Assembly: GCF_005047655.1 (NCBI RefSeq)
Contig: NZ_SUKF01000003.1
Span: 496,001 to 560,000, forward strand
DNA: 64,000 nucleotides
Origin: Sinimarinibacterium arenosum
Lineage (GTDB): Bacteria > Pseudomonadota > Gammaproteobacteria > Nevskiales > Nevskiaceae
Direction of reading: 5' to 3'
In this document: in pieces, positions 48,777-56,466 of the stretch
Numbering within the stretch: position 1 is the stretch's first letter
Layout of the letters: each line of letters starts with the position of its first letter
Position numbers and translations under genes: made by a program
The notes under the pieces: model-generated
Seen by the model: only the letters and a program-made list of their open reading frames with translations
The model's database searches: none
What the model was told of the DNA's origin: nothing

Positions 48777-49168
48777 AACAGTCCGAAGTGCCGCAGGATC
48801 AGCTGGCGTATTACGGCGATGCACGGCGCGCGGTCTATGCCGTCGACGACAGCGGTCACTACACCACGGTCGCTTCAACCGGCTGGAGTGCCGAGGCCCA
48901 GGTCAACGCTGATGCGGTGGCCGAATTCGAGCGTCTCGCGCAGGAAGCCCGCACACGGGTGGAGCAGGGGCGCTCGTCGCCACTGGACTATCACATGTAC
49001 GCACGCCGCATGGACCTGCCGATGCTGGCGCAGAGCTCCGGAATCTGGCGCTGGCGCGTGCGTCGTCATTTGCGTCCCCAGGTCTTCCAGCGTCTGCCCG
49101 AGCGCCTGTTGGCGCGCTACGCCGAGGCCCTGGGTCTGAGCATCGCCGCGCTGAAGGAACTGCCGTGA
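48773..49168 (+). CDS. Small protein with HTH-like C-terminus in the biosynthetic operon
   Basis: A 131-residue protein I do not recognise by name. The N-half is acidic with VYAVDDSGHYTTVASTGW. The C-half, MDLPMLAQSSGIWRWRVRRHLRPQ and RYAEALGLSIAALKELP, split around a linker, looks like an XRE-type helix-turn-helix followed by a short tail, though the pattern is not definitive. It could be a cluster regulator or a structural partner of the enzymes. The ATG overlaps the darB stop (ATGA) and its TGA overlaps the BtrH-like start, so it is made in step with both. Confidence 0.55.
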   Translation: MKQSEVPQDQLAYYGDARRAVYAVDDSGHYTTVASTGWSAEAQVNADAVAEFERLAQEARTRVEQGRSSPLDYHMYARRMDLPMLAQSSGIWRWRVRRHLRPQVFQRLPERLLARYAEALGLSIAALKELP

Positions 49169-50196
49169 TCGTCGAGAACTTCCGTCACCGCCACGCCGGT
49201 CATTGCGAAAGCGGGGTCACCAGCAGTCTGCTCGGCCATTACGGGCTGGAACTGTCGGAGCCGATGGCGCTGGGTCTGTCGGCGTCGCTGACGTTTGCCC
49301 ATATCCCCTTCGTCAAGGTCGGGGGGCTGCCGCTGACGGCCTACCGCATGCCGCCCGGCAGCATCTACAAGGGACTGCGCAAGCCGCTGGGCCTGCGCAT
49401 GGCGCAGCAGCGGTTTCGCGATCCCGACGAGGCGATGCGCGCCCTCGACGCCGAGCTGGCCGCAGGCCGTCCGCTGGGCCTGCAGACGTCGGTCTACTGG
49501 CTGCCGTATCTGCCGGCGGAGATGCGTTTCCATTTCAACGCCCACAACATCATCGTCTTCGGCAAGGACGGCGACGACTATCTGGTCAGCGATCCGGTGT
49601 TCGACCAGCCGCAGCGGTGTCCCGCGGCCGACCTGCGCAAGGCGCGCTTTGCACGCGGCGTGTTCGCCCCCAGGGGACTGCAATATCAGCCGCAGCATTT
49701 CGAGCGCGATTTCGATCTCGATGCCGCGGTGCGGCGTGCCATCGCCAAAACCTGGAAGATGATGCTGTATGCGCCGGTGCCGATGGTCGGCGTTGGCGCG
49801 ATCCGGCGCCTGGCCCAGCGCATCGAAGCGTTTGATCGCAAGCTGCCGGATGTGCGGCTGCAGCGCCTGTTCATCGGCAACATCGTGCGCATGCAGGAAG
49901 AAATCGGCACCGGCGGCGGCGGCTTCCGCTTCATGTACTCGGCGTTCCTGCAGGAGGCCGGCGAAAAACTGTCGCAGCCGGCGCTGCTCGACGCGTCGAC
50001 GCGGATGACCGCCGCCGGCGATCAATGGCGGCAGTTCGCGCTCCTGGGCGCGCAGTTCAGCCGCAAGAAGGACATCACCCTGCAGCAGATCGCTGAGGCG
50101 CTGCGCACGGTTGCGCAGACCGAACGGGCGGTCTATCTGCAGCTCAAGGACTGGAGCAAGGGCAGGGCGCCGGCGGATGGCGCGCAAGCCGCCTAG
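49165..50196 (+). CDS. BtrH-type N-terminal domain protein (putative acyltransferase)
   Basis: A 343-residue protein with the BtrH N-terminal domain: Cys14 in AGHCESGVTSSLL and His127 in FNAHNIIVFG fit the cysteine/histidine pair of the papain-like fold, followed by the DUF4872-type helical region. BtrH in butirosin synthesis moves an acyl group from an acyl carrier protein to the antibiotic amine. By analogy this enzyme could transfer a chain from the cluster's ACP to an acceptor. Its stop (TAG, 50194-50196) shares a CTAG with the stop of the opposing ketosynthase-like gene. The acceptor is unknown. Confidence 0.78.
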   Translation: MIVENFRHRHAGHCESGVTSSLLGHYGLELSEPMALGLSASLTFAHIPFVKVGGLPLTAYRMPPGSIYKGLRKPLGLRMAQQRFRDPDEAMRALDAELAAGRPLGLQTSVYWLPYLPAEMRFHFNAHNIIVFGKDGDDYLVSDPVFDQPQRCPAADLRKARFARGVFAPRGLQYQPQHFERDFDLDAAVRRAIAKTWKMMLYAPVPMVGVGAIRRLAQRIEAFDRKLPDVRLQRLFIGNIVRMQEEIGTGGGGFRFMYSAFLQEAGEKLSQPALLDASTRMTAAGDQWRQFALLGAQFSRKKDITLQQIAEALRTVAQTERAVYLQLKDWSKGRAPADGAQAA

Positions 50197-51062
50197 GCGC
50201 GTCGAACGCGCAGCAGATAGTAGCCACCGTCGCCGCTGTGATTGACCTGCAGCAATCCGGGCGCTGAATCCAGCAGCAGAAATCCGATCAGGCGCGCCGC
50301 CGTGGTCGCAGTCGAGTAGGTGGCATCCGCGTCCAGCGCCTGTGCATCCCGACGCACCGCGCGCAACGCGTCGATGTCTGCCCTACTGCAGCGGTGGCCG
50401 ATCGCAACGCGCCACTGCGCCGGCGCATCTGCAAGCGCGCGCTGCGCCTGCTCCAGGGTCGAGCAGCGCTCGATCGGATCGATCAGGCCGAGCGGCGCGG
50501 CGCAGTCTGCGTCCAGATAGAACCAGTGACTGCTTTCGCTCAATTCGGCAGTCGCCGGCAGCCCCAGCCGCAGGCGTTGCTCGGCCAGCGGCCAGACACC
50601 CTCCTCGACATAGCCCAACAGCGCGCGACGATGCCGGGCACTCTGCAGCTGCAGCAGCTCCAGAGCGCATTCCAGACTGGCGCTGTTGCGATGCACCGCC
50701 AGCTGCGGCCCGCGCATGCGCAGATGCTGCGCGATGTAGAACCCGGCCATGTTGCCGGAGATGTTCATGAACTCGAACGGGGTCGGCGGCCGCGCCTCGG
50801 CGATCACGCCGCGCAGCGCGCGCACGCAATCGGCCAGCATCGGCGCCTCGGAAGCAAGATACAGCGCCGTATCGTCGCCGACGCCGCCGGCTTCGCGGCC
50901 ACAGCGCAGCGCACCGTAGACCGCCAGTTCGATGAAGCGGTTGATGCGGCGGAATGCCTGGCCGGTCATGTCCAGCAGCTCCGCGCGCAAGTCCTGCGGC
51001 GCATCGTCGAGAATGCGCTCGTGCGCCGACACGGCGGCAAGGCGCAGAGGCTCAGCGTTCAC
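50193..51062 (-). CDS. Degenerate beta-ketoacyl synthase-like protein (no catalytic cysteine)
   Basis: A 289-residue thiolase-fold fragment: PFEFMNISGNMAGFYIAQHLRMRGP and SASLECALELLQL follow the ketosynthase N-terminal pattern, but the active-site TACSS reads RNSAS, so the cysteine is serine. No His-rich second half is visible. It resembles chain-length-factor-type partners that pair with an active ketosynthase and set chain length. The GTG at 51062 starts inside the upstream ketosynthase gene (11-base overlap), so the two are coupled. It meets the BtrH-like gene stop to stop. Confidence 0.7.
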   Translation of the reverse strand: MNAEPLRLAAVSAHERILDDAPQDLRAELLDMTGQAFRRINRFIELAVYGALRCGREAGGVGDDTALYLASEAPMLADCVRALRGVIAEARPPTPFEFMNISGNMAGFYIAQHLRMRGPQLAVHRNSASLECALELLQLQSARHRRALLGYVEEGVWPLAEQRLRLGLPATAELSESSHWFYLDADCAAPLGLIDPIERCSTLEQAQRALADAPAQWRVAIGHRCSRADIDALRAVRRDAQALDADATYSTATTAARLIGFLLLDSAPGLLQVNHSGDGGYYLLRVRRA

Positions 51063-52215
51063 GATCGAGCACCAGTGCGCAGTTGTTGCCGCCAAAGCCG
51101 AAATAGTTCAGCAGGACCGGACCGCCCGACCAGGCCCGTGTCGCGGTTAGCGGCTGCGCGCCGATCTCCGGATCCGGCTGCTCGTAGCCGCGGGTCACGG
51201 GCACACTGCCGCGATCCAGGCAGGCGGTGAACGCCAGGGTCTCCAGTACGCCGCAGGCCCCGAGGGTATGTCCGAGCACCGGCTTGATGGAGGTAAACGG
51301 CGGCAGCGATGGACCAAAGCATTCCCGCATACCCAGACCCTCAGCCAGATCGTTGGCGCGCGTGCCGGTGCCGTGCGCCTTGATCGCACCGATCCGCGCC
51401 GCCGGGATCGCACTGTCCGCCAGCGCATCGCGCAGGGTGGCCGCAATCTGATCCGCCGACGGATTGGTCGGATGCGTGGTGTCGCACAGGGTCGCGCCGC
51501 CGAGTATCCGCCACGCGGGCTGCGCCGTCGGCGCCTCACGGCTCAGGACCAGCGCCGCCGCGCATTCGCCAAGCACGATGCCGTCACGTTGCAGGTCGAA
51601 GGGGCGGCTGCTCGCGCGCGTCGCCAACATCATGCTGAAGAACCCCTGCTGCGACAGCCGGTTTTCAATCTCGACGCCGACCACGAGCGCATCGTCGAGC
51701 CGGCCTTCACGCAGCATCCAGCTCGCATACAGCAAGGCGTTGGCTGCGCTTGAACAGGCGGTGGCGATGGTGTAGCTGGGGCCATCCAGATGCAGCTGCT
51801 GATGCAGCCAGGTCGCCAGCCGGCTCTGGTCCGGTCGATGAATCGGCAAGGCCTCTGCGTTGTTGGCATAAGCCTCTGCGTATGCCCGCTCGTGATGATG
51901 GATGCCACCGGAGGAACTGCCGACGAACAGGCCGATCCGGCGCCGCCGCGCTGCGGACAGCTGTGCATCGTCGAGCGCCGTACGGGCGACCTGCAGCAGC
52001 ACCGCATCGGCCGCGGCGCCGGCGTCGAGCGCGCGGAAGTAGGGCAGTTCGATCTCGCGCCCGAGGCTTGAAAATCGCACCTGAGCCGGTGTCGTGCTCA
52101 GGGCCAGACAGGCGTCGGCGAGCGCGACGCGACCGCGGCCGGCCGCAGACACTGCATCGCCGCCGCGCAGATAGACCGCCGCCGGCGCATTGGCAGACAT
52201 CACGTGCAGCGTCAC
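51052..52215 (-). CDS. Beta-ketoacyl synthase (KAS I/II type)
   Basis: A 387-residue elongating ketosynthase. The triad is Cys154 (TACSSA), His281 (KAHGTGT) and His316 (LGHTLGAC), and GFGGNN closes the C-terminus. It is somewhat shorter than FabF (about 410). It would condense malonyl-ACP with an acyl primer on the neighbouring ACP. The GTG at 52215 overlaps the ACP stop (GTGA); an ATG at 52200 is a second possibility. With the downstream cysteine-less homologue it forms a possible alpha/beta ketosynthase pair. Confidence 0.88.
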   Translation of the reverse strand: MTLHVMSANAPAAVYLRGGDAVSAAGRGRVALADACLALSTTPAQVRFSSLGREIELPYFRALDAGAAADAVLLQVARTALDDAQLSAARRRRIGLFVGSSSGGIHHHERAYAEAYANNAEALPIHRPDQSRLATWLHQQLHLDGPSYTIATACSSAANALLYASWMLREGRLDDALVVGVEIENRLSQQGFFSMMLATRASSRPFDLQRDGIVLGECAAALVLSREAPTAQPAWRILGGATLCDTTHPTNPSADQIAATLRDALADSAIPAARIGAIKAHGTGTRANDLAEGLGMRECFGPSLPPFTSIKPVLGHTLGACGVLETLAFTACLDRGSVPVTRGYEQPDPEIGAQPLTATRAWSGGPVLLNYFGFGGNNCALVLDRER

Positions 52216-52478
52216 TGCGGCTGGATGTAGTCGGCCAGCGTATCGATGTTGACCAGGATCCTGCGCATCTGCTTGGGATCCTCGATACGCAAATTGAACT
52301 GCATCTGGAGCGCCATCGAGATCTGCAGGCCGTCGACCGAGTCCAGCTCCAGCGCCGACCCGGGGCCGAACAGCGGCTGGTCGTCGGGCAGGGTGGCCGG
52401 ATCGACGTCCTTGTCGGTCTCCGTCACGATCATCTGCTTGAGACGCGCCTTCAGCGCAGGATCCTGCGAACCCTTCAT
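52212..52478 (-). CDS. Acyl carrier protein
   Basis: An 88-residue ACP. The phosphopantetheine attachment Ser47 lies in LELDSVDGLQ, where the usual Leu after Ser is Val. Helices before and after (LKARLKQMIVTETDK and IDTLADYIQPQ) fit a four-helix ACP. It lies between the exporter permease gene and the ketosynthase gene, each overlapping by four bases. It probably carries the growing chain for the cluster's ketosynthases and the BtrH-like transferase. No phosphopantetheinyl transferase is in the window. Confidence 0.88.
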   Translation of the reverse strand: MKGSQDPALKARLKQMIVTETDKDVDPATLPDDQPLFGPGSALELDSVDGLQISMALQMQFNLRIEDPKQMRRILVNIDTLADYIQPQ

Positions 52479-53698
52479 GGTGTTGTCGTCGTATTGGTTG
52501 AATTGCGGCGCAGCAGCCCTGCCGCCAGCGCCAGGCAGCTGAGGCCGAATCCGGCCAGGCTCATTGCTTCCGGCAGAGCGTCCTGCCAGCCTCCCTGGCG
52601 CAGCACGATATCCCAGAAGCCTTCGAGGCTCCAGGCCATCGGCGACACCCCGGTAAGCTGCTGCATGGTGGCCGGCATCACCAGTTTGGGCACCATCACG
52701 CCGCCCAGCGCCGCGAGTATCAGGCTGATCGCACCGCCGGCGATCGTCGCTTGCAGCGTCGTGCGCACCCGGACAGCAACCAGCAGTGCGAGACCAATCG
52801 CCGCCAGACTGGTCGCCGTGCCGATCATCCACAGTCCGAACACGCTGTGACCGACGGTGAATCGGTCACCGCCCAGCGCCGGCACCAGCCACACTCCGAT
52901 GGCGATCATCACGACCATCTGCAGCAAATTCACCAGGTAATACGGCAGCACCTTGCTGGCCAGCAGCAGCGTCGACGACACCCCGAGCACGCGCAGCCGC
53001 AGCAGACTGCCTTGCTGCCGTTCGACGACAAAGGCACTGGCCAGCGGAATCACCGCGAAGAACATCGCGAAGATCAGCCATGCCGGAACATTCTGTTGCA
53101 CCGAGGTCGGCGTGACCGCCGGGGTGCCGTCTGCGCTTCGATAGCGCTCCTCGACCGGCAGACGCCTGGGATCACCGAGATACCGCATGGTCTGCATCTC
53201 GGCGTCGCTGTACCCCATGACCTCGGCCATCAGGTAATCCGACTGCACCGATAACAGGCATTGACGCACGCTCAACGCCGCTGCCGCGCGCAGCTGCGGC
53301 AGCACACTGGGCTGGAATTCGAGCTGAAGCATCGGCGGTTCCGCGACGCCATCGCGAAACGATGCGGCCAACTCGTGGCGCGTCGCGAGAAACTCCGAGA
53401 ATCCCGGCACCACGTGGATCACCACGTCGGCATCCTCCGCCGCGACCTGGCGAAATCCCTGCTGCTGCCACAGGGTCCCGACGAAGTCATGTGCCAGCGT
53501 TCCGCCGTCTTCGTCGATCACCGACACCGCGATGCTGAAACCTGCATCCGCACGGAAGGCATCGCGCAGCGACAACGACATGATCAGGATAAACAGCGTC
53601 GGCACCGCGAACAGCACCAGCAGGCCGTGACGATCACGCGACAGCAGGCGCAATTCCTTGCCGCACAGCGCGGCGAACGCTCGCATCGGATACGGCAT
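52475..53698 (-). CDS. ABC-2 type exporter permease
   Basis: A 407-residue membrane protein with the ABC-2 layout: one N-terminal helix (LLVLFAVPTLFILIMSLS), a large periplasmic domain of about 180 residues, then five helices (AWLIFAMFFAVIPLASAFVVE to AMSLAGFGLSCLALAAGLL). It pairs with the ATP-binding protein at 53698-54423, overlapping it by one base, and overlaps the ACP gene by four. It would export the product of the cluster or move it to the outer leaflet. The ATG at 53698 is the start. Confidence 0.88.
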   Translation of the reverse strand: MPYPMRAFAALCGKELRLLSRDRHGLLVLFAVPTLFILIMSLSLRDAFRADAGFSIAVSVIDEDGGTLAHDFVGTLWQQQGFRQVAAEDADVVIHVVPGFSEFLATRHELAASFRDGVAEPPMLQLEFQPSVLPQLRAAAALSVRQCLLSVQSDYLMAEVMGYSDAEMQTMRYLGDPRRLPVEERYRSADGTPAVTPTSVQQNVPAWLIFAMFFAVIPLASAFVVERQQGSLLRLRVLGVSSTLLLASKVLPYYLVNLLQMVVMIAIGVWLVPALGGDRFTVGHSVFGLWMIGTATSLAAIGLALLVAVRVRTTLQATIAGGAISLILAALGGVMVPKLVMPATMQQLTGVSPMAWSLEGFWDIVLRQGGWQDALPEAMSLAGFGLSCLALAAGLLRRNSTNTTTTP

Positions 53699-54423
53699 CA
53701 GATCGAATCCCGCAGCCGCGTGTGGGTCAGCCGCAGAAATGCGGCTTCGAGTCGTTCACCCTCGATGCGCAGGGCGTCCAAAGGACCCTGCGCGACGAGC
53801 TGCCCCTGGTCCAGGATGGCGGCACTGGCGCACAGGCGTTCGATCTCTTCCATGTAATGCGTGCTGTACAGCACCGTGACGCCGTCCTGCGCCAGGTTCC
53901 GCACCGCCTCGATCAGGAAATTACGCGACTGCGGATCGACGCCGGCGGTGGCTTCATCCAGGCACAACACCTGCGGTTCGCCGAGCAGGGCGATGGCGAA
54001 ATTCAAACGCCGCTTGAGCCCACCGGACAGCGTTTCGGCCCGCTTGCCGCGATGTGCCTTCAGGTCGGCCACCTCCTGAGCGCGCGCCAGAGAGTGCGCG
54101 GTCGCACGCGGCGTCAGGCAGGCGAACAGTTCGAGATTCTCGGCCACAGTGAGTCCCGGATAGAACGCCAGCTCCTGCGGCGCGTACCCGAGCAATGCCC
54201 GAACCGTTGCGGGCTCCTGCGCGAGCGCGTGACCACCGATGGTGACGCTGCCACTGTCCGCCGTCAGCGTGCCGGTCAGAATCGACATCAGCGTGGTCTT
54301 GCCGGCGCCGTTGGGTCCCAGCAGGCCAAACAACCCCCCGCGTGGCACGTGCAGCGAGACGTCATCCAGCGCGGCCTGGGCGGCACCGGGATAACGCTTG
54401 TTCAGATGCTCGAGACGGATCAC
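53698..54423 (-). CDS. ABC transporter ATP-binding protein
   Basis: A 241-residue ATPase with Walker A GPNGAGKTT, Q-loop APQELAF, signature LSGGLKRR, Walker B LCLDEATAGVD and H-loop STHYMEEI. It is of the drug/lipid exporter (CcmA-like) class. The ATG at 54423 is the first gene of the leftward operon; its stop shares a base with the permease start. Only 23 bases separate it from the divergent EF-hand gene, so any promoter must overlap that gene or lie inside it. Confidence 0.92.
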   Translation of the reverse strand: MIRLEHLNKRYPGAAQAALDDVSLHVPRGGLFGLLGPNGAGKTTLMSILTGTLTADSGSVTIGGHALAQEPATVRALLGYAPQELAFYPGLTVAENLELFACLTPRATAHSLARAQEVADLKAHRGKRAETLSGGLKRRLNFAIALLGEPQVLCLDEATAGVDPQSRNFLIEAVRNLAQDGVTVLYSTHYMEEIERLCASAAILDQGQLVAQGPLDALRIEGERLEAAFLRLTHTRLRDSI

Positions 54424-54446
54424 CGGGGCATGAAAGAGTTATAGGC

Positions 54447-54857
54447 ATGAGACAATGGCCGGATTCGATCACCCCGGCGCGAGGACACTGCGGTTTGAAG
54501 ACGCCCGCATTCAAGCGACTGATTGTGCCAGCATTGCTGATCGCGCTGCTGCTGCCGGATGTCGCCACGGCCAGTCCCGGGCCGCGCAGCACAGCCGACG
54601 CCGTGGCGCTGCAGCAGCGCCGCGCAGCCCTGCGGGAAGCGAGGGAAGCGCAGTTCCGCCGCGCCGATACCAACGGAAATCGACGCTTGTCACCCGCCGA
54701 GATCGAGCAGGGCAGGCTGCCCAGGGTGCTGTTGCAGCGCTTCGGCGAGATCGATCTCGACGGCGACGGCGAACTCAGTCCGGAAGAGCTGCAACAGCTG
54801 GCGGATCGCCGTGTGCGGGCGGCGACACAGCCGGCCACCGCGGCAGGCGGAGAATAG
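54447..54857 (+). CDS. Exported EF-hand calcium-binding protein
   Basis: A 136-residue protein with an N-terminal hydrophobic segment (LIVPALLIALLLPDVATAS) that is a likely signal peptide and two EF-hand loops: DTNGNRRLSPAE and DLDGDGELSPEE. Each has Asp at positions 1 and 3, and Glu at 12, so both should bind calcium. A Gln/Arg/Ala-rich helix links the signal to the EF hands. The ATG at 54447 gives an unusually long polar N-terminus before the hydrophobic part; a TTG near 54495 is possible. It diverges from the exporter operon. Confidence 0.75.
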   Translation: MRQWPDSITPARGHCGLKTPAFKRLIVPALLIALLLPDVATASPGPRSTADAVALQQRRAALREAREAQFRRADTNGNRRLSPAEIEQGRLPRVLLQRFGEIDLDGDGELSPEELQQLADRRVRAATQPATAAGGE

Positions 54858-54882
54858 GCCACTTCAGGCTTTGGTCGAACAT

Positions 54883-54913
54883 TTGTGCATCGCAATATCA
54901 TTGCCGGTATAAT
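54883..54913 (+). promoter_or_regulatory. Candidate promoter of aceA
   Basis: TATAAT at 54908-54913 is a perfect -10 hexamer; TTGTGC at 54883-54888 is the best -35 but is 19 bases away. It is 117 bases before the aceA ATG. A regulated promoter with a poor -35 is possible. Confidence 0.45.
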
Positions 54914-55030
54914 CCCGCCCCCGAAGTGGCCCCCCAGTCAGATCGGTGCGCCTGCATCTGGCGCCGTCGGCTGTCACAAGCCCCTCAGAAAGATCTGGAT
55001 TTCTTTTTCTCCCCGAGAGGACTGCTGCAA

Positions 55031-56338
55031 ATGACTCGTGACGAGCAAATCAAGGCCCTGGAAAACGACTGGGCGACCAATCCCCGCTGGAAGACCGTAA
55101 CGCGCGCCTATAGCGCCGCCGACGTCGTACGTCTGCGTGGCAGCATCCAGCCGGAATACACCCTGGCCAAGAACGGCGCCGAAAAGCTCTGGAAGGCCGT
55201 CAACGGTGGCGCGAAGAAGGGCTACGTCAATGCCTTCGGTGCAATTACCGCTGGTCAGGCGATGCAGCAGGCCAAGGCCGGCCTTGAAGCCGTCTACCTG
55301 TCGGGCTGGCAGGTTGCTGCCGACGGCAACACCTCCGAAACCATGTACCCCGATCAGTCGCTGTACGCGTACGACTCGGTGCCGACCATGGTTCGCCGCA
55401 TCAACAACACCTTCAAGCGCGCTGACGAAATTCAGTGGGCCAAGGGCATCAACCCGGGCGACAAGGAATACGTCGACTACTTCCTGCCGATCGTGGCTGA
55501 CGCTGAAGCCGGTTTCGGCGGCGTGCTGAATGCCTTCGAGCTGATGAAGAACATGATCGCCAACGGCGCTGCCGGCGTTCATTTCGAAGACCAGCTGGCT
55601 GCGGTGAAGAAGTGCGGCCACATGGGCGGCAAGGTGCTGGTTCCGACCCAGGAAGCCGTCGAGAAGCTGACCGCCGCGCGCTTTGCCGCGGACGTCATGG
55701 GCGTGCCGACCATCGTGCTGGCGCGCACCGATGCCGAAGCAGCCAACCTGCTGACCTCGGATCATGACCCGAACGACAAGCCGTTCCTGACCGGCGAGCG
55801 CACCCAGGAAGGTTTCTACCGCGTCAAGAATGGCCTCGAGCAGGCTATCTCGCGCGGCGTTGCCTACGCTCCGTACGCCGATCTGGTGTGGTGCGAAACC
55901 GGCGTGCCGGACATCGGCTTTGCACGTGAATTCGCGCAGGCCGTCCTCAAGGCGTGCCCGGGCAAGCTGCTGTCGTACAACTGCTCGCCGTCGTTCAACT
56001 GGAAGAAGAACCTGGACGACAAGCAGATCGCCAAGTTCCAGGACGACCTGTCGGCGCTGGGCTACAAGTATCAGTTCATCACCCTGGCTGGTATCCACAT
56101 CAACTGGTACAACACCTTCCAGTTCGCGCATGCCTATGCGCGCGGCGAAGGCATGAAGCACTACACCGAAATGGTTCAGGAGCCGGAATTCGCTGCGCGC
56201 GAGAAGGGTTACACCTTCGTCTCGCACCAGCAGGAAGTCGGCGCCGGCTACTTCGACGACGTCACCACGGTGATCCAGGGCGGCAGCAGCAGCGTCAAGG
56301 CGCTGACCGGCTCGACCGAGGAAGAGCAGTTCCACTAA
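55031..56338 (+). CDS. aceA: Isocitrate lyase
   Basis: A 435-residue enzyme, the length of the E. coli type. The catalytic motif is KKCGHMGGKVL, with the Cys as general acid, and the Mg site includes VADAEAGFGG and the WCETG segment. It splits isocitrate into glyoxylate and succinate. The frame is open upstream to 54455 but that part overlaps the EF-hand gene in another frame; ATG at 55031 follows GAGAGGAC. A strong terminator follows. aceB is 8.4 kb upstream, so the two shunt genes are not in one operon here. Confidence 0.97.
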   Translation: MTRDEQIKALENDWATNPRWKTVTRAYSAADVVRLRGSIQPEYTLAKNGAEKLWKAVNGGAKKGYVNAFGAITAGQAMQQAKAGLEAVYLSGWQVAADGNTSETMYPDQSLYAYDSVPTMVRRINNTFKRADEIQWAKGINPGDKEYVDYFLPIVADAEAGFGGVLNAFELMKNMIANGAAGVHFEDQLAAVKKCGHMGGKVLVPTQEAVEKLTAARFAADVMGVPTIVLARTDAEAANLLTSDHDPNDKPFLTGERTQEGFYRVKNGLEQAISRGVAYAPYADLVWCETGVPDIGFAREFAQAVLKACPGKLLSYNCSPSFNWKKNLDDKQIAKFQDDLSALGYKYQFITLAGIHINWYNTFQFAHAYARGEGMKHYTEMVQEPEFAAREKGYTFVSHQQEVGAGYFDDVTTVIQGGSSSVKALTGSTEEEQFH

Positions 56339-56363
56339 GGAACTGGCGTCACAGCGTTTCAGG

Positions 56364-56388
56364 GCCCCCGCTTGCGGGGGCTTTTTTT
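56364..56388 (+). terminator. Rho-independent terminator of aceA
   Basis: Seven-base-pair stem GCCCCCG/CGGGGGC with a CTTG loop, followed by seven T, 25 bases after the stop. Confidence 0.93.
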
Positions 56389-56466
56389 GGTCCCGGTATC
56401 GGGCTTGAGTTGCCGCGGAGAGCACACTACCGTGTCGCGGGACATCGCCAACGGACGGGGGAATCG

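Noticed and set aside
54974-56425. 483-residue minus-strand open frame opposite aceA
   Set aside because: Shadow of isocitrate lyase; no motif or ribosome-binding site.
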